DNA of 10,619 bases from an archaeon (GTDB taxonomy: Archaea > Altiarchaeota > Altiarchaeia > IMC4 > QMZM01). The translations under genes and the position numbers were made by a program. Below are positions 5,680 to 10,619 of the stretch, one piece after another; position 1 is the stretch's first letter, and every line of letters begins with the position of its first letter. Below the pieces are notes generated by a model. That model was not told the origin of the DNA. It saw nothing but the letters and a program-made list of their open reading frames with translations, and searched no databases. The stretch covers positions 1 through 10,619 of the forward strand of contig JAOZNG010000031.1 of assembly GCA_029933895.1 (NCBI GenBank), in the 5' to 3' direction.

Positions 5680-7533
5680 TCACAGGAAGATGTTGCTTGC
5701 CGATATGATTCCCAAGAACATGGCCAATGCAATGGGTAGGGACCTGGAAATCTCGTATTGCACTACAACAGAGTCATCTCCATGCTCCAGGATGGTGGTA
5801 TAGTGGATGAGTATGTGGAGTAAAAACACCATATACAGTCCCACGATAAGCTGTAATATCTCAGGACTGGTCGGTTGTTCCCTTATAAGGAAGGTCCTGA
5901 ATGTTGAATCCTGGATGGATGATGTAATACTCGATGTCTTCTGGAAAACCTTTGCAATGTATACTGTGAGGGCGCAGATTGCAGGACTTATGAAGACTGC
6001 TGTTATCTTCATCATGGAGGAGGTATATGATATCTTGTTTTTCAGGTTTGATTCCATCTTCTGTATCTCTCTGATGTGGTTTGCTGCGGTGATAAGTGAT
6101 TCCGAGGCGGAGTTAATGCTTTTCTTCATGCTTGTTACCATAATTCTCAAGAGCGTGTTTATCATGGATGAATAGATCTCCCGGAGAGCCCCTATCCTCT
6201 CGTTGAAGAACGCACCCTCTATATCCGTGTTAAGATATCTTATATTCTGGACTGCCTTCCTGTAGATTCCAGAGGCCCCGGAGGGGTTTTCTGGTAGCAT
6301 TTCTGCCACCTTTATCATAGCGTCCTCAGCTGACATTCCAGAAAACAGCCGGTTGCCTAACTGGAATGTGGCCTCAAGCACCTCCCTCTCTGTCTCCTGT
6401 ATAGAGTCACGTATTTTTTTCTTGTGAAGTGATCTCCCACCTGAATAGATGATAGATCCCAGAGAGAGTCCTGCCACAATGGGCAGGGTTGTTAAATCGT
6501 AGAGGGGCCAGTGCCTTAATCCCAGGAGGTATGGTGTGCTCAGAGAGCTTAAGAGGAATGTAACCCATAGAGTGGTTTTTTTCACTGATATGCTTCTCCC
6601 TAAAACCATCATCTTTCCCTTGGGGGGTAATAGTGGATGGCTGTCTGGTATCTCCATAACCGGGAACGAAGCTGGTCTATTCCTCAGGGTGTGCTCGGAG
6701 TAGAGATACATGAATGCTAGTATGGTCAACAGGAGCAGTGAGAGATTCAGTGGTGTACCTATCCCCGAGCCCATGAATGAAACAAGCGGTATCATTATCA
6801 CCACCACCAGGGGGAGGATAGCTCCTCCCGCGAACATTACCATGGTAGGAAACCTCAGGTATTCAATGAATTCCTTGAAGGACTCCTGGATACCCTTTAA
6901 TACAGAATCCAGCGCCCTGTCCAGAGTATTAAGTCTTCTGGACTCTGTTTTCTCTATCTGCGAGGTTCTTATGGCATAGAGGGCATCCTGGAATCCCTTA
7001 ATGTTTTTACTCCACCTGTATCCCAGAAGGGGTAGTGATTCCCCTATGTTGTTGTTTTTACCTGACCAGACGCCCCATAGGGCTTTTTTTAGATCCAGAG
7101 CAAGCTCTCCCCCGCTGTTTTCTGCAGCGAATTTAACCGCATCCTCCAGGTTGGGGTTTTGTTTGAGGGGGATTATCAGGTAGGCTATTATTTCTGGGGC
7201 TCTGCCAATAGCCTTAATCCGTCTTGTTGACGCTGTTATTCTGGGGTACTCTGGGATGTAGTATAATGCCAGCAGCGACAGCATTGAACCCATTAACAGG
7301 ATGATGAGGGGATTTGTTTCCAGATAGAGGATTGCTGTGACACCTGTTAGTGCCAGGAAAATGAATCCCGTGATCCATGCTGCTGCTGTAACCTCTCTTG
7401 CTGACACCTGCATTCTGTTGAATTCTATGGCCTCTTCCAGTTCTTTGTCCCATTCCAGGTTTATTTTTTTATGCAACAGCTCTGTTTTTTTTGCCAGGAG
7501 CTTTATTGTTTTTTCGTAGAGGCTTTTTTCCAT
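5680..7533 (-). CDS. tadC: TadC/FlaJ-like pilus assembly platform protein
   Basis: The 617-residue membrane protein carries two type II secretion F (T2SSF) modules, the arrangement of archaeal TadC/ArlJ proteins that form the membrane platform on which pili are built. The cytoplasmic four-helix regions begin near residues 112 (APEIIAYLIIPL) and 384 (EVLEATFQLGNRLFSGMSAEDA). Hydrophobic segments lie at about 48-70, 76-92, 228-253, 262-278, 322-338, 346-364, 508-528, 558-580 and 598-615. The N-terminal 40 residues are charged and helical. I start it at ATG 7533: the frame stays open upstream to 7809, but that part covers the promoter region and the antisense of the neighbouring pilin gene. It diverges from three pilin-like genes, consistent with a filament locus; the partner ATPase is not in the window. 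FlaJ/ArlJ of an archaellum is less likely because no archaellum genes are seen. Confidence 0.85.
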   Translation of the reverse strand: MEKSLYEKTIKLLAKKTELLHKKINLEWDKELEEAIEFNRMQVSAREVTAAAWITGFIFLALTGVTAILYLETNPLIILLMGSMLSLLALYYIPEYPRITASTRRIKAIGRAPEIIAYLIIPLKQNPNLEDAVKFAAENSGGELALDLKKALWGVWSGKNNNIGESLPLLGYRWSKNIKGFQDALYAIRTSQIEKTESRRLNTLDRALDSVLKGIQESFKEFIEYLRFPTMVMFAGGAILPLVVVIMIPLVSFMGSGIGTPLNLSLLLLTILAFMYLYSEHTLRNRPASFPVMEIPDSHPLLPPKGKMMVLGRSISVKKTTLWVTFLLSSLSTPYLLGLRHWPLYDLTTLPIVAGLSLGSIIYSGGRSLHKKKIRDSIQETEREVLEATFQLGNRLFSGMSAEDAMIKVAEMLPENPSGASGIYRKAVQNIRYLNTDIEGAFFNERIGALREIYSSMINTLLRIMVTSMKKSINSASESLITAANHIREIQKMESNLKNKISYTSSMMKITAVFISPAICALTVYIAKVFQKTSSITSSIQDSTFRTFLIREQPTSPEILQLIVGLYMVFLLHILIHYTTILEHGDDSVVVQYEISRSLPIALAMFLGIISASNIFL

Positions 7534-7551
7534 AGTACTATATTGTTTTAT

Positions 7552-7566
7552 GTATATATAAATATA
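7552..7566 (-). promoter_or_regulatory. Probable TATA box for tadC
   Basis: A TATATTTATATATAC stretch on the minus strand is centred about 25 bases before the ATG at 7533, so the transcript should begin at or next to the start codon. No Shine-Dalgarno site precedes that ATG, which agrees with leaderless translation. Confidence 0.55.
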
Positions 7567-7584
7567 CCTAAATTTCTTTAGAGT

Positions 7585-7594
7585 ATTTATATAT
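7585..7594 (+). promoter_or_regulatory. Probable TATA box for the pilin-like operon
   Basis: ATTTATATAT on the plus strand predicts transcription start near 7612-7616. That leaves a leader of about 20-25 bases containing the GGGGGA ribosome binding site (7625-7630) before the ATG at 7637. It lies about 20 bases from the opposing tadC element, so the two promoters are probably linked in control. Confidence 0.5.
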
Positions 7595-7636
7595 GTGTTC
7601 CCTAAAATAATGAAGAAGAAAACTGGGGGAAGAAAA

Positions 7637-7825
7637 ATGAAAATAAAAAAACTGCTGAAAAACAAAAAGGGAATAGAGACCAGAGTGCTGGTGTTCGTAC
7701 TAGGAGCTGTGGTATTGATACTGATGCTATCCCTCGTGATGAGCATGTACATACAAACCGAGCAGCTTGTAGGCACAGCAATCGAAAAAGCCAATGAAAC
7801 ACTGAACACAACAGGCTCTCTCTGA
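7637..7825 (+). CDS. Very small pilin-like protein with prepilin-type N-terminus
   Basis: The 62-residue product begins with a basic stretch (MKIKKLLKNKKG, 1-12) followed by a long hydrophobic helix (about 16-38), the layout of an archaeal type IV prepilin cleaved by a PibD/EppA-type peptidase. The expected cut is after Gly12, leaving a mature protein of about 50 residues starting IETR, with Glu at +2. Only about 24 residues follow the helix, with two N-glycosylation sequons, N53-E-T and N57-T-T. The ATG at 7637 is chosen because GGGGGA lies 6 bases before it; an upstream ATG (7610) and GTG (7595) in frame fall at or before the predicted transcript start. The stop is 2 bases before the next gene. 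It could be the major filament subunit or a minor pilin; no named family is recognised. Confidence 0.72.
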   Translation: MKIKKLLKNKKGIETRVLVFVLGAVVLILMLSLVMSMYIQTEQLVGTAIEKANETLNTTGSL

Positions 7826-7827
7826 TA

Positions 7828-8241
7828 ATGGAGACCACACCATTTTACATCACGTTATCAGCCATAATCCTATTCCTGACAGCATCCCTGGTCCTGCCAG
7901 CATACGGAAAATGGATTAAGCTGATGGAGGAGAAAAAAGCAGTGGAGGAAACAGTTAAGGTGGTGAATTCCGTGGATACTGTAAGCTCTCTCGGCGATGT
8001 AGGTTCCACACAGCACCTGAGACTTAACATACCCAGAGGATATAGAATCAATGTAGGAAACCATAGCATAAACCTGTCAAGAGAGGGTAAAATAATAGGG
8101 GGCCACAGGATAAAAGACATGGAACTCAGATATCATGGCAGCAGGCAGCTGGAAGGAAACATTAATCTAACGGTCACCCACTGGCTCAGGGGGGAGAATT
8201 TCACGGAAGAAAAAGAGTATCTTATTGAGGTGATACCATGA
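7828..8241 (+). CDS. Membrane-anchored, sequon-rich pilus-locus protein
   Basis: The 137-residue product has one N-terminal hydrophobic helix (about 7-26), a charged helical segment (28-45) and a C-terminal domain that looks rich in beta strands. The layout resembles a pseudopilin, but the N-terminus (METTPFYITL) lacks the basic-Gly prepilin cleavage motif, so it may stay uncleaved as a membrane anchor. The C-terminal domain carries four N-glycosylation sequons: N78-H-S, N82-L-S, N113-L-T and N124-F-T. It lies 2 bases after the small pilin-like gene and overlaps the next gene by 4 bases (ATGA), so all three are probably cotranslated. The exact family is not recognised; a minor pilin or assembly factor is inferred from context. 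Confidence 0.72.
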   Translation: METTPFYITLSAIILFLTASLVLPAYGKWIKLMEEKKAVEETVKVVNSVDTVSSLGDVGSTQHLRLNIPRGYRINVGNHSINLSREGKIIGGHRIKDMELRYHGSRQLEGNINLTVTHWLRGENFTEEKEYLIEVIP

Positions 8242-8675
8242 AAGGAGTGGACAGGAGGGGGCAGATGAGTCCACTAGGTGAGGACCTCATCTCGATAGTG
8301 GTTGTCGTGTTGTCCATAACAGCAGTCCTCACAACACTAAACCTTTTTTTGTCCAGTAAGATAACAGACTGCAGGGAGACAAGCATCTACGAGAAAAGCT
8401 GGCTGCTTGCTGAATTAACCGCTACAATGTGGTCTTTCAACAACTCAACTTCAAGATACACCCGACTTCTTGATGCAGACAGAATATGCAGTGAATGCCC
8501 TAGAGCTGAGGGATACGATACACACTACACAGTCAAGGACCTTCTTGACGGAAAAATATTATGCTCCTGTGGTACACCAGTGAACAACTCGAGGAATGTG
8601 AGACTGCCTGTGGCAATCAGAGCAGGGAACAACAAAACACACCCCGGAATAATTAATGTGCGGGCAGGAAAATGA
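8238..8675 (+). CDS. Pilin-like protein with prepilin motif and five cysteines
   Basis: The 145-residue protein begins MKGVDRRG and then QMSPLGEDL before a hydrophobic helix (about 17-38). This fits an archaeal prepilin, cleaved after Gly8 to leave Gln at +1 as in class III signal peptides. The outer domain has three non-overlapping sequon sites (N68/N69, N116-N-S, N132-K-T). It also has five cysteines: Cys45 just after the helix, a CxxC (84-87) and a CxC (109-111). On the outside of the cell these could form disulfides or bind metal. The start overlaps the previous stop as ATGA, indicating translational coupling. It is the last gene of the trio; an rps8e promoter follows. A minor pilin or tip adhesin is inferred; no named family is recognised. 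Confidence 0.75.
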   Translation: MKGVDRRGQMSPLGEDLISIVVVVLSITAVLTTLNLFLSSKITDCRETSIYEKSWLLAELTATMWSFNNSTSRYTRLLDADRICSECPRAEGYDTHYTVKDLLDGKILCSCGTPVNNSRNVRLPVAIRAGNNKTHPGIINVRAGK

Positions 8676-8679
8676 ACTG

Positions 8680-8689
8680 TTTTTATTTA
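8680..8689 (+). promoter_or_regulatory. Probable TATA box for rps8e
   Basis: TTTTTATTTA is centred 26 bases before the ATG at 8711. With no Shine-Dalgarno site in between, this indicates a leaderless rps8e transcript. It starts 5 bases after the stop of the pilin-like trio. Confidence 0.55.
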
Positions 8690-8710
8690 CTGAATTCGTA
8701 TGTTTGATTT

Positions 8711-9064
8711 ATGTATCATGGAAAAATCAACAAAGCCAGGAAAAAAAAGAAATTCCATGAAGGTGGGTTTCCCGTGGAAACCAGAATAGACAAGGGAAAA
8801 AAGAAGAAAGTCAAGAGCAAGGGCGGAGGCTTGAAGCTGAAGCTTGTCTCCACGGAACACGCCAACATTGTAGTGGACGGGAAACCCCAGAAATGCAGGA
8901 TAACAGGGTTTGTTGAGAACCCAGTTAGCCAGGACTACTCAAGGAGACATATAATAACAAAAGGTGCTGTTATAAAGGCTGAAACACCTGACAAGAGGGA
9001 GATAAAAGCCAGGGTAACCTCCAGACCAGGTCAGTCCGGTTTATTAAATGCTGTCAGCTTGTGA
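8711..9064 (+). CDS. rps8e: 30S ribosomal protein S8e
   Basis: The 117-residue product is archaeal S8e, a small-subunit rRNA-binding protein. Diagnostic motifs are VETRI (22-26), the basic stretch followed by KGGGLKLKL (37-45), VENPVSQDYSRRHIITKGAVI (68-88) and the C-terminal KARVTSRPGQSGLLNAV (near-invariant RVTSRPGQ-G--NA). The N-terminus is unusual: MYHGK aligns with the usual MWQGR, but the next segment, usually containing R-K-x-TGGR, is missing, and the chain goes straight to KARKKKKF. An in-frame TGA at 8705-8707 rules out a longer start, so the shortening is real unless the sequence is wrong. It is a lone gene here, with its own TATA box and a downstream T-run, not part of a large ribosomal operon. 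Confidence 0.93.
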   Translation: MYHGKINKARKKKKFHEGGFPVETRIDKGKKKKVKSKGGGLKLKLVSTEHANIVVDGKPQKCRITGFVENPVSQDYSRRHIITKGAVIKAETPDKREIKARVTSRPGQSGLLNAVSL

Positions 9065-9114
9065 CCCCCACAGCTGGTCCATAATTCTAGGATAATTGGG
9101 ATATTACATACGTC

Positions 9115-9121
9115 TTTTTTT
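9115..9121 (+). terminator. Possible oligo-T terminator after rps8e
   Basis: Seven T in a row, soon followed by GTTT, lie 51 bases after the rps8e stop. Archaeal RNA polymerase can stop at U-runs without a stable hairpin, and none is obvious here. The T-run directly precedes the leuA TATA box. Confidence 0.4.
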
Positions 9122-9122
9122 G

Positions 9123-9150
9123 TTTATAAATCGATAAAATAAGAGGGGAT
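9123..9150 (+). promoter_or_regulatory. leuA TATA box and ribosome binding site
   Basis: TTTATAAAT (9123-9131) is centred 28 bases before the ATG at 9155. GAGGGGAT (9143-9150), a good match to the archaeal Shine-Dalgarno sequence, ends 4 bases before the ATG. Transcription from this TATA box would start too late to include the GAGGGGAT, so an upstream promoter, for example ATATTACATA at 9101-9110, may be the one that makes a leadered mRNA. Confidence 0.5.
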
Positions 9151-9154
9151 TGAA

Positions 9155-10619
9155 ATGAGCAAATCTGTAACAGGAATAAAGATATTTGATACGACCCTCA
9201 GAGATGGGGAGCAGACGCCTGGGGTTGCCTTAACCATAGACAAGAAGCTGGAGCTTGCTCACGCCCTGTCAAATCTGGGGGTGGATGTAATCGAGGCAGG
9301 CTTTCCAGTAAACTCCGAAGGCGAGTTCAGGGCAGTTAAAAGAATCAACAAAGAAGTTGACACAGTAGTCTGCGGTCTGGCGAGGGCTTTGGATAAGGAC
9401 ATAGACAGATGTATCGATGCGGATGTTGGACTGGTGCACACCTTCATCTCCACATCGCCGCAGCATCTCAGGTACCAGATGGGTAAGAGTGAGGAGGAAG
9501 TTTATGATATGGCAATTAAAGCTGTAGAATACGTGGTCGATCACGGCATACCATGCATGTTCTCACCCATGGACGCTTCCAGGAGCAGGATACCCTACCT
9601 GATAAAGGTCTGCAGGGGGGTTGAGGAAGCAGGAGCTGAAATAATAAATATCCCCGACACTGTTGGCATCATGTATCCCTCAAAGATGAAGTCTGTGATA
9701 GAGGAAATCAGAAAAGAGATCAGGGTTGACTTAGATGTGCATTGCCACAACGACTTCGGGATGGCGGTCGCGAACACGCTGGCCGCAGTGGAGGGAGGAT
9801 GCAACCAGGTGCAGGTAGCAGTCAACGGACTGGGCGAGAGGGCTGGTAACGCTGACCTTGAGCAGGTAGTTATGTCACTGGAGATACTCTATGATATAGA
9901 AACCAATATAGAGACGGAAAAAATTTATCCCGTAAGCAAACTGGTGGAACGGCTTACAGGGATAAGGGTGATGCCAAACTTTCCGATAGTGGGAGACAAT
10001 GCCTTCGCCCATGAGTCAGGAATTCACGTGCATGCCGTCCTCAAGAAGCCCATAACCTTCGAGCCAATCAAACCAGAGATGGTTGGAGCCAGGAGGAGGC
10101 TGGTCCTCGGGAAACACGTGGGTGTTCACGGGATAGAAGCCAAACTAAAGGAGCTGGGGGTTAAGGTCAACAAGGAACAACTGAATGAGATAACCACCAA
10201 GGTGAAGGACCTGGGTAGTATGGGCAAGCGAGTCGTGGAGGAAGACCTTGTCGCTATCGCAGAAGATATTCTGGGCAAAAAACCCAGAGAGGAGAGAACA
10301 GTGGAGCTGGTGGATATCATCCTCAACACCAGATTAGGGAGGAAACCCGTCGCCTCCGTGGTCCTGAAAGTTAATGGAGAGGAGAAGAAAGGCAGAGAGG
10401 AGGGTGTGGGTCCAGTTGATGCCGCAATGAACGCCATCAAAAGCGCGCTGGAGGAAAGAGACATAACCCTCGAGGAATACCACCTCGATGCCATAACAGG
10501 AGGCTCCGATGCCCTCGCTGACGTAACCATCAGGGTAGGTGACGGTAAAAGAAGCACCATGGCCAGAGGCGTTCACGAAGATGTGGTAATGGCATCGGTA
10601 ACAGCATTCATCAACGGAA
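9155..10619 (+). CDS. leuA: 2-Isopropylmalate synthase (or citramalate synthase), 3' end cut
   Basis: The 488 visible residues contain a HMGL-like TIM barrel plus most of the C-terminal LeuA regulatory (leucine-binding dimer) domain (about 380-488). The enzyme joins acetyl-CoA to 2-oxoisovalerate, the first committed step of leucine synthesis. Motifs: FDTTLRDGEQ (11-20, Arg16 and metal ligand Asp17), HTFISTSP (95-102), INIPDTVG (164-171), HCHNDFGMA (196-204, metal-binding His196 and His198), NGLGERAGN (224-232) and HESGIHVH (286-293). HTFISTSP and INIPDTVG resemble isopropylmalate synthase more than archaeal citramalate synthase (CimA); the C-terminal domain argues against the shorter homocitrate synthase AksA. 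CimA remains possible. At FSPMDASR (136-143) Met139 replaces the usual Glu of the EDA(S/T)R motif. The ATG has a strong ribosome binding site. The gene runs off the window within the regulatory domain. Confidence 0.88.
   Translation, partial: MSKSVTGIKIFDTTLRDGEQTPGVALTIDKKLELAHALSNLGVDVIEAGFPVNSEGEFRAVKRINKEVDTVVCGLARALDKDIDRCIDADVGLVHTFISTSPQHLRYQMGKSEEEVYDMAIKAVEYVVDHGIPCMFSPMDASRSRIPYLIKVCRGVEEAGAEIINIPDTVGIMYPSKMKSVIEEIRKEIRVDLDVHCHNDFGMAVANTLAAVEGGCNQVQVAVNGLGERAGNADLEQVVMSLEILYDIETNIETEKIYPVSKLVERLTGIRVMPNFPIVGDNAFAHESGIHVHAVLKKPITFEPIKPEMVGARRRLVLGKHVGVHGIEAKLKELGVKVNKEQLNEITTKVKDLGSMGKRVVEEDLVAIAEDILGKKPREERTVELVDIILNTRLGRKPVASVVLKVNGEEKKGREEGVGPVDAAMNAIKSALEERDITLEEYHLDAITGGSDALADVTIRVGDGKRSTMARGVHEDVVMASVTAFING

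Noticed and set aside
5807..6175. 122-residue plus-strand hydrophobic ORF inside tadC
   Set aside because: It is antisense to the second T2SSF module; hydrophobicity arises from the complementary membrane-segment codons.
7595..7636. Earlier starts for the first pilin-like gene at GTG 7595 or ATG 7610
   Set aside because: GTG 7595 directly abuts the TATA box, and ATG 7610 is at or before the predicted transcript start; ATG 7637 has a ribosome binding site and gives a normal prepilin leader.
7534..7809. Long N-terminal extension of the tadC frame, open upstream to 7809
   Set aside because: It crosses the AT-rich promoter region and the antisense of the pilin-like gene, its composition is low-complexity and hydrophobic, and the ATG at 7533 has a well placed TATA box.
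7602..7838. Cys/Phe-rich minus-strand ORF opposite the first pilin-like gene
   Set aside because: It is complementary to the basic N-terminus and helix of the pilin-like gene, has biased composition, and has no supporting start signals.
10126..10560. 144-residue minus-strand ORF inside leuA
   Set aside because: It is a Ser-rich shadow frame of the LeuA barrel and regulatory domain, with no signature of its own.
1..10619. CRISPR array, insertion sequence or integrase site
   Set aside because: I saw no regularly spaced repeats, no transposase-like protein and no flanking terminal repeats. The paired modules are diverged paralogues, not a transposon.

Overview
The window reads as archaeal and euryarchaeal. 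It encodes ribosomal protein S8e, a short archaeal-type RNase Z, a two-module TadC/FlaJ-type pilus platform protein next to pilin-like proteins, and a protein I recognise as the MfnF (methanofuran biosynthesis) family. Promoters look archaeal: AT-rich TATA boxes sit 24-30 bases before several start codons, which implies leaderless or short-leader mRNAs. Arginine is written mostly AGA/AGG. MfnF points to a lineage with the methanofuran/H4MPT one-carbon pathway (a methanogen or relative), but I cannot name a genus.

Layout. 1-2539, minus strand: a RecA/KaiC-fold pseudo-ATPase, a small 3-TM protein, RNase Z and a sugar-phosphate nucleotidyltransferase (cut by the window edge) lie close together and may be one operon. 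2612-3586, plus strand: a HAD phosphatase with a TTG start. 3579-4474, minus strand: a second, diverged copy of the pseudo-ATPase/3-TM pair, in the same gene order. 4516-5475, minus: mfnF. 5476-5679: no securely identified gene; it holds a short possible ORF and several hairpins, one group lying directly before the mfnF start. 5680-7533, minus: the TadC/FlaJ-like protein. An AT-rich divergent promoter region (about 7534-7636) separates it from three plus-strand genes for pilin-like, membrane-anchored, sequon-rich proteins (7637-8675). Then rps8e (8711-9064) and leuA (9155 to the window end, truncated), each with its own promoter.

How the genes fit together. The TadC-like protein and the three small proteins form a plausible surface-filament locus; the motor ATPase and prepilin peptidase are not in the window. 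The duplicated pseudo-ATPase/3-TM pair is the least explained element. It keeps the KaiC/FlaH-like fold signature but has lost the Walker A motif in both copies, and one copy has also lost the Walker B aspartate. That, with tight coupling to a membrane protein, suggests a membrane-tethered regulatory or scaffold module of unknown job. Other oddities are an S8e with a short N-terminal region, a LeuA with Met in place of the usual Glu of its EDA(S/T)R motif, and a foldable leader on mfnF.
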